Assembly: GCA_027314685.1 (NCBI GenBank)
Contig: DAHVAI010000336.1
Location: forward strand, 1-11,672
Reading direction: 5' to 3'
Length of the DNA: 11,672 nucleotides
From: Nitrososphaerota archaeon
Lineage (GTDB): Archaea; Thermoproteota; Nitrososphaeria; Nitrososphaerales; CADDZS01
In this document: piece by piece, positions 1-6,353 of the stretch
Layout: every line of letters starts with the position of its first letter
Numbering within the stretch: position 1 is the stretch's first letter
Notes under the pieces: model-generated
Told to the model about the DNA's origin: nothing
Databases searched by the model: none
The model's input: only the letters and a program-made list of their open reading frames with translations
Position numbers and translations under genes: made by a program

Positions 1-1
1 T

Positions 2-598
2 GCAACAAGTGGAACGACCACGGGTGTGGTCAGATTCTTTTCATACAACATAGGTGCCGCATCGACATCAAATGCAAAGACTCTAGTTTCGAGCATCTCT
101 TCATGGCAGGTTGCAATATCGCAGGCGTCAGAAACCCTCCAGATATTTTATGGAGAAGGCTCCAATCTCTATCAGATGTTTAGCATGAATCTGGGTGAAA
201 CGTTTAGCCAGCCTCTAACAGTCTCAACGACTCAGAGTTCTTTGTCTGGATTAACTGGAATATACGCTGGTGACGCAGTGATGTGGATAAGCGGAACCGC
301 AGCTCCATACAACGTGGAGTTCTATGCCCTGTCGACAATTACTGTAGTAAACTCTAGTCCATTCCCGGTCCATCTTGTAAGTCTGTATGTTTACGATAAC
401 ACGTTAGGAGTTCTTTCGCATTTTGACACAAATTCGACTGCCGTGGGTGTTATCGGGCCGTTCGATTACTGGGTTCCGATAGAGCAAACAGTCACCATTC
501 CTGAAGCGGTCTCGTGGACTGCCAACGATAATTTCGTGATCACAGTCTCAACCGATCAGGGTTTGGTCGCATCTCTTACTATGATATCCCCTGCGTAG
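2..598 (+). CDS. Cell-surface protein, C-terminal part (5' end outside window)
   Basis: The reading frame is open from the window edge to a TAG at 596-598, so the start lies upstream; the GTG at 26 is only the first internal candidate. The visible 198 residues are rich in Ser, Thr, Val and Asn, with no cysteine and no membrane segment, as expected for a beta-rich extracellular domain. The last 80 or so residues have the alternating hydrophobic pattern of an Ig-like or CARDB-like beta sandwich, with a run on vocal 'VHLVSLYVYDN' type strands. Only 8 nt separate its stop from the next start, so it is probably co-transcribed with the pilin-like gene that follows. By analogy with that neighbour, its missing N-terminus may carry a pilin signal peptide; this is inference. 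The family is not recognised. Confidence 0.75.
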   Translation, partial: ATSGTTTGVVRFFSYNIGAASTSNAKTLVSSISSWQVAISQASETLQIFYGEGSNLYQMFSMNLGETFSQPLTVSTTQSSLSGLTGIYAGDAVMWISGTAAPYNVEFYALSTITVVNSSPFPVHLVSLYVYDNTLGVLSHFDTNSTAVGVIGPFDYWVPIEQTVTIPEAVSWTANDNFVITVSTDQGLVASLTMISPA

Positions 599-606
599 GT
601 GTTGGC

Positions 607-2079
607 GTGAAAATCAGCCGATTCAAAAGAAAAAAGAGCGCTATCAGCGAAATGATAGCAACCGTCATCCTCGTCCTCATTGTCGTAAGCGCTAGCGCCG
701 TAATATTCACACTAGCCTCAAATGGATTAGAGAGCTTTGGTGCGGGCTTTTCGAATCTCTTGAGCAATCAAGGAGATGCTGTCGCTCAACAGTTTAGCGT
801 AGAGCAGGCTACCTTCAACTTAACCCAGGGCCTTCCGGCATATGTTGTGGAAACATTTCAAAACACTCAGACATCTCCAACTTCAACTCCATTCCAGCAA
901 GAATTGGTGATCAATCCTTCCCTCTATTCGAGCCAGGAAGCCAGTGATCTTGGTAACGTCAGATTTTTTACGACCCTCTCAGGAGGAACGTTCTCAGGAC
1001 CTGTGGATTCTTGGCTCGAATATGTTTCGGGCACACCAGCCAGCTCTGCAACATCTGCCATCTTCTGGCTCTTGTTGGCGAATGGGATACCCGCATCGTC
1101 ATCGGTCAACATCTACATGGTTTTCGAACCCACATCCACCGAATTTGACGGTGCAGTTGCTGGAGAAGCTCCACAGTTAAGTGCTTCCTACGGACAGTAT
1201 GACAATGGCGCCAATATATTCACGTATTACAACGTAGCGCCAACGACGACCACGGGCTGGACGATTGCGGGCACGGCAGGACAAACGGGCAGTAGCCCGC
1301 TGGGAAGTTACTTTGGATCTCAGGACGCCTACTACGCAAACAGCGCGAACGGCAACTACATGTACACGCCGGTAACCAATCTTGGCACCAATGAGATATT
1401 GACCTTCTGGACGTACACCACAGGGCTAGGAAATGTGTTCTTCTTGACCAACTCCGCGGGAAGCGGACAAATGGGCAGATTAGACAGTCGAGGTGGTGCA
1501 GACTGGTCGGGTCTTGCTACAACTAGCAGCTGGACATCATGGACAGCGCCAGTCTCCGGTTTAGACGAACCGGCGAACCGGTGGCTCAAATATGAAATTG
1601 TAATCAGCGGGTCTTCCGCCGTTGCATATATAGGACCTTCTTCGAGCAATCTCGCATCTTTGGGCACTCAGGCAAACACACTTTCCATATCAAACAACGG
1701 AAACTACATAGGTCTTGTAGGAGACGCTTTGGGCTCTTCATTTATTACATATTGGAATGGATTCGTGGTGAGATACGATCCTCCTAACGGCGTGATGCCA
1801 ACACAATCCTCGGGCTCGATAATTGTCCCGCCTCAAGCCGGCGCCGACATCTACGTAAGAAACACTGGTTCCGTATTGCTAACCATGGCGTCAGTCTATA
1901 TAGAAAATGTGACATCGAGCACGTTGGTAAGCGCTTACCAGTTGAATCCACCAATAACAATACAACCAGGATCTTTTGTAAAAATACCAATCGTCTTTGT
2001 GCCAGATGTCGGAGACACATATGAATTTACAGCTGTAAGCACTCTTGGCGTTTCTGAGAGCGGTACATTCATTGGCTGA
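607..2079 (+). CDS. Pilin-signal surface protein with DUF2341/LamG-like lectin region
   Basis: Probably a cell-surface or pilus-associated adhesin of 490 residues. Residues 1-13 are basic (KRKKSA), followed by a hydrophobic helix at about 14-38, the layout of an archaeal class III signal peptide cleaved by a PibD/EppA-type prepilin peptidase. Residues 95-205 resemble DUF2341: 'SVNIYMVFEP' and 'GEAPQLSASYGQYDNGANIF' are characteristic strings of that family. Residues 235-395 look like a LamG/concanavalin-type jelly roll ending in 'FVVRYDPPNGVMP', a common end of such domains in archaeal surface proteins. The last 80 residues form a CARDB-like beta sandwich. The start is GTG at 607; TAGGTG at 596-601, overlapping the previous stop, can serve as a Shine-Dalgarno site. 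The lectin role is inferred from domain type; the ligand is unknown. No cysteine is present. Confidence 0.85.
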   Translation: MKISRFKRKKSAISEMIATVILVLIVVSASAVIFTLASNGLESFGAGFSNLLSNQGDAVAQQFSVEQATFNLTQGLPAYVVETFQNTQTSPTSTPFQQELVINPSLYSSQEASDLGNVRFFTTLSGGTFSGPVDSWLEYVSGTPASSATSAIFWLLLANGIPASSSVNIYMVFEPTSTEFDGAVAGEAPQLSASYGQYDNGANIFTYYNVAPTTTTGWTIAGTAGQTGSSPLGSYFGSQDAYYANSANGNYMYTPVTNLGTNEILTFWTYTTGLGNVFFLTNSAGSGQMGRLDSRGGADWSGLATTSSWTSWTAPVSGLDEPANRWLKYEIVISGSSAVAYIGPSSSNLASLGTQANTLSISNNGNYIGLVGDALGSSFITYWNGFVVRYDPPNGVMPTQSSGSIIVPPQAGADIYVRNTGSVLLTMASVYIENVTSSTLVSAYQLNPPITIQPGSFVKIPIVFVPDVGDTYEFTAVSTLGVSESGTFIG

Positions 2080-2208
2080 TCTTCTCACTCTTCGGAAAAG
2101 CATTAGATGTGCCACGTTCAAAGGGAATTGTAAACACAAGGTGCTCTAAACCAGATTGTCAATAGTAGCCTGTTTTGGTGAAAGAAAATATCGATGTCCG
2201 ATATGGTG

Positions 2209-2226
2209 TTCATTTGAGCAAATGAA
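2209..2226. promoter_or_regulatory. 18-bp perfect dyad, possible operator
   Basis: Two 8-bp arms, TTCATTTG (2209-2216) and CAAATGAA (2219-2226), are exact reverse complements around a 2-bp centre. It lies 77-94 bp before the ATG at 2303 and upstream of the putative TATA element. A two-base centre is too short for a good RNA hairpin loop, so a dimeric DNA-binding protein site is more likely. The binding protein is unknown. Confidence 0.45.
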
Positions 2227-2258
2227 AGTCATTGTTTGTGGAAAATGGCATAATTACC

Positions 2259-2268
2259 TATTTAGATC
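2259..2268 (+). promoter_or_regulatory. Possible TATA element for the secreted-protein gene
   Basis: CTATTTAGAT-like A/T-rich stretch placed about 40 nt before the ATG at 2303, which would give a start of transcription near 2290 and a leader of about a dozen bases. The match is weak. Confidence 0.3.
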
Positions 2269-2302
2269 AAAACACAGTTTTCAATGTATAGGGAAACTAA
2301 GG

Positions 2303-3502
2303 ATGAAGTCATACTTCATTACAGCAGTAACGATACTGGCAGCACTCTTGCTTTCAAGCGGAGGGCTACTGGTGACTCATGCAGCAACAACATCAAGCAC
2401 AAACGACTATGGCCATAACAACCTCTCTTCTCAGTCTCTAACAATGAGCATTACTGGGGGAGTAGCTAGTGCGGGCAACCAGCGCTACTTCATACAGCAA
2501 AATGGACCTGCACTCGAAGCAGTTGTAGCAGGAGATCCGTTGGTCACAAGCCAACTCTCATACACACTCTACGCAAACCAACAAGGTCTATCGACAAGTG
2601 GAAGTGCATATTTCCAGCTAACTGGAACAGGTGCAAGCGGAACATCCTACAAAGTCTTCGGAAGTATCCAGCTTTCAAGTTCAGTCGCAGGAGCTTGTCT
2701 ACCATTCTTGAGCGCAACTTCAGCAAGCGCGACGTTCTCCGGCCCTTGTCCTTCCAGCTATACCAGCGAAGTCCCGGCCGCTTTCACGGGCTTGGGTATG
2801 GTCCAAATCATTAACACCACATCCACAACATCTTCTGGTTCCGGTAACAACAATGGAAACGGAAATAGCAACGGCTATGGAAATGGATTTGGAACAGGCG
2901 ACAACGGCAACGGATATGGAAAAGACCAATCACACTTTGATTCCAACAACAATCCTAGCAAGACCGTTAGGGAGGCAATGGCATTCGAGAATGCCTACTT
3001 TAATCCATTCGGAGATGCAATTACAATCGCATCAGCGGACAACTCAATAGTCATCTTGACAAACTACACTCAGGCAACAATCGACTGGAGCAATGTCGTT
3101 GACGTAGGTGGGTTCGCAGGCTCGATCGGAACCACTCCCATCGCTGGAGCAATGACGCAAGTAGCAACCGAGCATGAGAATCTTGTAGCTGGAACAGCAA
3201 AAGACTTTGGCATCCTGACATTATCGTCAGTAACAAACATGACCTCTGGTGCACAGATAACCTATCTCGACGCAACTGGCGGATACGTTGGAACTTCGAC
3301 GATTCCTAGCACTGGAGCACAACCCTGTGGAATTGGATGCACTGAGACAGGCTTCCAGGACCAAGGCTCATTCCTACTATTCAGTGGCGGATACGGCAAT
3401 AATGGCGCAATAATAAGAGGATCATACAGCACAAGTTGGACGGTTCCTGCATTCGCATTCACTAGCACTGTCAACGCAAAAGTAACTACTGCATCATCGT
3501 AA
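2303..3502 (+). CDS. Secreted protein of unknown function with Asn/Gly-rich linker
   Basis: 399 residues, exported by the Sec route. The ATG at 2303 is chosen because it puts a textbook signal peptide at the N-terminus: Lys2, a hydrophobic core at about 4-24, and a likely cleavage after 'VTHA' (residue 27). Two mature lobes, about 40-170 and 220-395, are joined by a low-complexity Asn/Gly linker at about 178-216. Four cysteines (C132, C149, C342, C346) occur as two pairs and could form disulfides outside the cell. There is no membrane anchor or sorting motif at the C-terminus, so the protein is probably released or held by other surface components. I do not recognise the family. It has its own upstream region and a strong terminator-like hairpin 20 nt after its TAA, so it appears to be a single-gene unit. 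Confidence 0.85.
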   Translation: MKSYFITAVTILAALLLSSGGLLVTHAATTSSTNDYGHNNLSSQSLTMSITGGVASAGNQRYFIQQNGPALEAVVAGDPLVTSQLSYTLYANQQGLSTSGSAYFQLTGTGASGTSYKVFGSIQLSSSVAGACLPFLSATSASATFSGPCPSSYTSEVPAAFTGLGMVQIINTTSTTSSGSGNNNGNGNSNGYGNGFGTGDNGNGYGKDQSHFDSNNNPSKTVREAMAFENAYFNPFGDAITIASADNSIVILTNYTQATIDWSNVVDVGGFAGSIGTTPIAGAMTQVATEHENLVAGTAKDFGILTLSSVTNMTSGAQITYLDATGGYVGTSTIPSTGAQPCGIGCTETGFQDQGSFLLFSGGYGNNGAIIRGSYSTSWTVPAFAFTSTVNAKVTTASS

Positions 3503-3522
3503 GCAAAGTATCAAACAAGATT

Positions 3523-3562
3523 AGAGGCAAACAGCCTCTTCCCCTCCTCTTTTCTCTTTTTT
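3523..3562 (+). terminator. Hairpin plus T-rich tract after the secreted-protein gene
   Basis: AGAGGC (3523-3528) and GCCTCT (3534-3539) form a perfect 6-bp stem with loop AAACA, followed to about 3562 by a pyrimidine tract ending in TTTTTT. It begins 20 nt after the stop codon at 3502. Archaeal RNA polymerase terminates on such T-rich tracts; the stem may add to efficiency. Confidence 0.65.
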
Positions 3563-3776
3563 CGCACGACAAATCAGCGATCTTTGGCAAGTTTCATATC
3601 TTCGAACAGCTTCTCGAATTTTGTTATCGGAGTTCATTATCAGATGTGAGATCTAGTTTTACTTTCAGAATACGCAGAAGCAGCACATGATCATTACATG
3701 CCCAAGTTAGTAAAACAGTTGGGTAGACAAATGATAGGGAATGACATTGTATTATATTATTGGTGAGTATGACAGT

Positions 3777-3978
3777 TTGACAAAAGCGCTGGTTAGATCA
3801 AGGAAGGCGTGGGGGTCCATAGTAGTCAGCATTCCGAAGAAAGTGAACGAGCATGAGGGGATTCGAGAAGGTGAACTGATAGAGATAGACGTTCGAAAAA
3901 GCTAGGAAGGATTGGTTTGGAGCTTTCAAAGACACTGGTCCATTCACCAAAGAGGACGAGCTAGATACACATGAATAA
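3777..3978 (+). pseudogene. vapB: Frameshifted AbrB/VapB-type antitoxin remnant
   Basis: The translation from TTG 3777 reads L-TKALVRSRKAWGSIVVSIPK, then 'GIREGELIEIDVRK', which is the swapped-hairpin AbrB/MazE-type DNA-binding fold used by many archaeal VapB antitoxins. The frame then meets TAG at 3903-3905. Removing one A from the five-A run at 3896-3900 restores 'RKARKDWFGAFKDTGPFTKEDEL' -like sequence through to TAA at 3976-3978, giving about 66 residues, a normal antitoxin length. The C-terminal acidic tail would have bound the toxin. GGTGAG at 3762-3767 may be its ribosome site; ATG 3741 is an alternative longer start in the same frame, and an ATTATATTA box lies at 3751-3759. The true stop overlaps the downstream toxin ATG at 3971, typical of vapBC operons. 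The break could also be a sequencing error in a homopolymer. Confidence 0.75.
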
Positions 3979-4327
3979 ATATGTCTTGGACTCGCGGGCA
4001 TGGATCGAGTATTTTGAGGGAACGCGTCAGAGACAAAGAGTGAAGGAAATTCTTCTGGACTAAAGTGAAGTTTACACTCATTGTGTAACGGTAGCCGAGA
4101 TTGTGTCAAAGGCTAAGAGAAGTGGAAAAGAAGCAGTTTGCGAGGCAATCAGTGCTAATTCCAACATCGTGGAGTCAGGTGTCGAAGATTCCAAGAAGGC
4201 GGGAATTGTTCACGCTCAGATCAAGGCTAACAGGTGAAATTTCAACCTGGCTGACGCCTTTGTCCTTTCGACTGCACGAACACTGAAAGCTAAGGTTGTT
4301 ACTGGGACCAAGATTTTAGGAACATAG
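3971..4327 (+). pseudogene. vapC: PIN-domain VapC-type toxin remnant with two in-frame stops
   Basis: One frame from ATG 3971 to TAG 4325-4327 gives a complete 118-codon PIN-domain protein interrupted by TAA at 4061-4063 (codon 31) and TGA at 4235-4237 (codon 89). PIN family marks are visible: 'KYVLDSRAWIEYFEG' with Asp7, 'TVAEIVSKAKRSGK' with Glu43, and 'FNLADAFVLSTARTLKAKVV' with Asp95. These are three of the four acidic metal-binding residues of PIN ribonucleases; the usual Asp in the final 'TGD' is Thr113 here. VapC toxins cleave tRNA or rRNA. With two premature stops and a changed active-site residue it should be inactive. It overlaps the antitoxin remnant end, as in intact vapBC pairs. 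The reading frame itself has no indel, so substitutions alone broke it. Confidence 0.82.
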
Positions 4328-4551
4328 ATGATGCGATATTGCTTAGATAGAAATCGCATGAATCTGCGGATTTGTGTAAGAAGTCTACCATGCGTCTTAC
4401 TGGGAGTTCGCATTCAAACATACATTGCTCTCGAACCTGCGCTTTAGCTTTTCTGGCTAATTATTTTCTCGCGAATTAGGCCATACACTATTCAGGATAC
4501 CGAACTGGGATTCATAACGAAGTTAAACCTCATCTCATCAATCATGCATGT
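4328..4551. other. Intergenic stretch, no gene seen
   Basis: Short frames here are not conserved-looking. Together with 3503-3776 and the toxin-antitoxin remnant this makes a block of about 1 kb without an intact gene, consistent with a decaying accessory segment. Confidence 0.5.
4523..4528 (+). promoter_or_regulatory. Possible TATA element for small membrane protein A
   Basis: TTAAAC centred about 27 nt before the ATG at 4552. At that distance transcription would begin at or next to the ATG, giving a leaderless mRNA, which agrees with the absence of a Shine-Dalgarno sequence. Confidence 0.35.
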
Positions 4552-4812
4552 ATGATCCGTGAGACTGAGGATAAGATCGTTGCATCTCTAGTTGATGTAT
4601 GCAGCATCTTCCTCGCCTACCAGATAGGCGTGTCTCAGCTCGGTCTCTTGGCAGGTGTGGGTTATGGCATGTTCGATGCATGGCTTGTCGTCTGGCAGAG
4701 AGACAGGATCTCAAACATCATTCACAAAGCGGGCGATCTTGTAAGACAGTTTGGACCATTCAGGCGAAAGGATATCCTTCCTTGGGCTCACGAGAATCGA
4801 AGCCAAGCTTGA
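4552..4812 (+). CDS. Small membrane protein A, paralog of the gene at 7010-7255
   Basis: 86 residues of unknown function. The central region, about residues 9-48, is hydrophobic with a Gly-rich turn ('GVGYGMFDAW'), suggesting one or two short membrane helices, followed by a polar 'VWQRDRISN' segment and a basic C-terminus. About 42 of the first 61 residues are identical to the gene at 7010, and the shared blocks are RET.DKIVAS, GYG.FDAW and WQRDRISN. Paralogy at this level shows the frame is a real gene. The C-terminal 25 residues differ between copies. No ribosome site is evident, fitting a leaderless transcript. The FtsZ-like gene starts 35 nt later, so the two are probably co-transcribed. 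The conserved WQRDRISN stretch could be a cytoplasmic contact site; that is a guess. Confidence 0.82.
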   Translation: MIRETEDKIVASLVDVCSIFLAYQIGVSQLGLLAGVGYGMFDAWLVVWQRDRISNIIHKAGDLVRQFGPFRRKDILPWAHENRSQA

Positions 4813-4834
4813 TTTCCTCTACCGATGAACTACA

Positions 4835-4840
4835 AAGTGA
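4835..4840 (+). promoter_or_regulatory. Shine-Dalgarno-like site supporting the TTG start at 4847
   Basis: AAGTGA, one mismatch from the archaeal AGGTGA, ends 6 nt before TTG 4847. A TGA in the same frame at 4838-4840 excludes any longer protein, so TTG 4847 is the only early start. Confidence 0.4.
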
Positions 4841-4846
4841 CCTCTC

Positions 4847-5656
4847 TTGTCTAGCTCAAAACAAGATACGAAAAGGACACTCGAAAGAGCGATCATTAGA
4901 CCAACTAGGATCACTATCATTATCGGCTCGCAGGTTGGGAGCGGATGGAAATCTCTAGCTAAACTCTTCTCGAAAATTGGCACGCGAGTAATAGAAAGAA
5001 CAAGCTTGAGTGAATCAGGGCTTGACGATATCACTTCCTCACCAGAGTGTGATATAGTTGCTTCAATAGGAGAGGCAGGAGAGTTTAGTCGCAATAAAAG
5101 GAGACAAGAGGATTCCGACCCAATAATTCTCTCATTTGCTCCAAAAGATAGAATCGTAAATGCCAGAGAGTACTTGAAAGTTTTTGATGCCCTTATTCTT
5201 TGCGAAAGTACGAGTAGAAACTGGATCCAAGATGTGTCGCAGGTTGCGTATCGTTTCCTTGAAAGCCTGACTACGCCTAGTATGCTGAACGTTGATGTTG
5301 CAGATGTAAAACGCATCGCAAAAGGTATCGGTTTGGCCGTCACAGTTTCCGATAACAGCAGCGAGCGATTAGTTGCAAGATTGCCACGCGAATGTCTTAT
5401 CGCGAGATCAGTTTTGTTACATTTTTCATGCAAGGAGGATGTTAGCCTTAAGGAAGTGTATTCAATCTCAAAGTCAATCGCACTGAAGAAGGGATTGGCA
5501 CCAGAAGAATCCGAGATAAGCACTCACGCAGACGCAGAGCGCCTCATTCGAAAAGTGAACGTCAAAATGGGTATTCGAATTCTAAATAGCAAAGAGAGAA
5601 GGGACAAGGCTATAGAGAAGAGGATCAACCTGACATCAATCTTCTTCGGGCTTTGA
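4847..5656 (+). CDS. Divergent FtsZ/tubulin-like protein lacking GTP-binding glycine motifs
   Basis: 269 residues. Residues 92-120 ('PIILSFAPKDRIVNAREYLK' then 'FDALILCES') follow the FtsZ pattern of a beta strand, 'G+.R..NA..GL', and 'DTLIVI'. Residues 144-155, 'PSMLNVDVADVK', match the T7 synergy loop with N148, D150 and D153 in the NxDxxD arrangement. Residues 188-243 ('VLLHFSCKEDVSLKEV' and a final 'VNVKMGI' strand) match the C-terminal FtsZ domain. The nucleotide half is short: residues 22-38 may be a worn T1 loop, and no GGGTGTG tubulin signature is present; 'SIGEAGEF' at 73-80 is the nearest stretch. FtsZ is normally over 340 residues. I infer a polymer partner or regulator without GTP hydrolysis of its own. 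TTG start with AAGTGA upstream; 35 nt after small protein A and 63 nt before a pilin. The assignment rests on pattern matching by eye. Confidence 0.6.
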   Translation: MSSSKQDTKRTLERAIIRPTRITIIIGSQVGSGWKSLAKLFSKIGTRVIERTSLSESGLDDITSSPECDIVASIGEAGEFSRNKRRQEDSDPIILSFAPKDRIVNAREYLKVFDALILCESTSRNWIQDVSQVAYRFLESLTTPSMLNVDVADVKRIAKGIGLAVTVSDNSSERLVARLPRECLIARSVLLHFSCKEDVSLKEVYSISKSIALKKGLAPEESEISTHADAERLIRKVNVKMGIRILNSKERRDKAIEKRINLTSIFFGL

Positions 5657-5681
5657 GTCTCAAATTTGAACTAACCACGTA

Positions 5682-5689
5682 TATATATG
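5682..5689 (+). promoter_or_regulatory. TATA box for pilin 1
   Basis: TATATATA centred 35 nt before ATG 5720, predicting a transcript start near 5711 and a leader of under 10 nt. It indicates that the pilin has its own promoter in addition to possible read-through from the FtsZ-like gene. Confidence 0.6.
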
Positions 5690-5719
5690 ATCGAGACACC
5701 AAGGTCTTGAGCTCGAACA

Positions 5720-6169
5720 ATGTCGCCGCCCACAACGAAAAGGAAGAAATCAATCTCGCTTCTGATTTCTACTTTGCTACTTGTGGTAATAGTTGTCGCT
5801 GGCGCAGCTCTGATCTATGCTTACCTAGTTGGATTCATAGGAAACACGGCACGCGTTCCTTCTTCAATTCAGGTAACCGGTTTCTGCGCTAGTTCGTCTG
5901 CGAATGGTTGCGGTTCTACAGAATACACGGTATCAATTACAAATATTGGTGGTAACCAGATAAGCGGATCTTTGTCTCTCACATTCCAGGATGTTAGCTC
6001 TAACTCTCCGATTATGACGACGAGCTGTGCGGTTGGTACCTTGGGCACAGGACAAGTTTATACCTGCGACGGTAACTTCAACTTCCTTCCCAGTACAAAT
6101 GATCTAATGACTGTGACTGTGGTTACCCCAGATGGCGGAAGCGCGGTATCCGAAACTCACGTGAAATAA
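5720..6169 (+). CDS. Archaeal type IV pilin-like protein 1
   Basis: 149 residues, predicted pilus subunit. N-terminal 'KRKKSISLLIS' followed by a hydrophobic helix to about residue 36 and 'YAYLVGFIGN' fits the archaeal pilin N-terminal family (class III signal peptide). The prepilin peptidase would cut near KK/S; a Gly just before the cut and the Glu or Pro usually near position 5 of the mature helix are missing. The head is a small Ser/Thr-rich beta domain with four cysteines, C56, C64, C103 and C116, probably two disulfides outside the cell. The end 'VVTPDGGSAVSETHV' closely matches 'VVMPDGGSAISTAKV' of the next gene, so the two are paralogs. ATG start, own TATA box, very short leader. Confidence 0.85.
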   Translation: MSPPTTKRKKSISLLISTLLLVVIVVAGAALIYAYLVGFIGNTARVPSSIQVTGFCASSSANGCGSTEYTVSITNIGGNQISGSLSLTFQDVSSNSPIMTTSCAVGTLGTGQVYTCDGNFNFLPSTNDLMTVTVVTPDGGSAVSETHVK

Positions 6170-6188
6170 GTGTAGCTTGTAAAGAAAT

Positions 6189-6206
6189 TATTCACAATTT
6201 TGAATA
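6189..6206. repeat. Inverted repeat between the two pilins
   Basis: TATTCA (6189-6194) and TGAATA (6201-6206) separated by CAATTT, 20 nt after the pilin 1 stop. It may be a weak terminator or a protein site; no T-tract follows directly, so its role is open. Confidence 0.3.
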
Positions 6207-6309
6207 GGGCATAGCATTTTGACGCGTGATGTTAGGGCAATGTACATTTCATAGGGCTTAACTCTTTGCAAGTATAAACGATACACTTTCAGTCCAAATT
6301 CTAAGCAAG

Positions 6310-6319
6310 TTAATATATC
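6310..6319 (+). promoter_or_regulatory. TATA box for pilin 2
   Basis: TTAATATATC lies about 40 nt before ATG 6354, predicting initiation near 6340 and a leader of about 14 nt. Separate TATA boxes for the two pilins allow them to be expressed at different levels. Confidence 0.55.
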
Positions 6320-6353
6320 AACGCGATATCAGAGTAACAGGTAAAATCAATAG

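Larger units (their letters stand above)
2080..2302. other. Intergenic region with operator-like palindrome
   Basis: No coding sequence is supported here. The frame of the next gene stays open back to 2156, but that extension has no secretion signal at its start and would place the obvious signal peptide 49 residues inside the protein, so I treat it as upstream sequence. The region holds an 18-bp dyad at 2209-2226 and a possible TATA element near 2259-2268. Confidence 0.5.

Noticed and set aside
1356..2139. Several minus-strand frames of 78-103 codons inside the pilin-lectin gene
   Set aside because: They lie opposite a well-supported gene and show no motif or start signal.
2156..2302. N-terminal extension of the secreted protein back to 2156
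   Set aside because: It would bury a clear signal peptide 49 residues inside the protein, and its own sequence is Cys/Trp-rich and unlike an export signal.
4599..4958. 119-codon plus frame overlapping the small membrane protein and the FtsZ-like start
   Set aside because: Composition is Arg/Cys/His-rich and it has no counterpart at the second copy (7010-7255), whose conserved frame is the other one.
4819..5523. Long open frame (234 codons) on the minus strand opposite the FtsZ-like gene
   Set aside because: It is Ser/Leu/Arg-rich with no family motif, while the plus frame shows ordered FtsZ-like motifs and fits the gene spacing. It is a mirror of the real frame.
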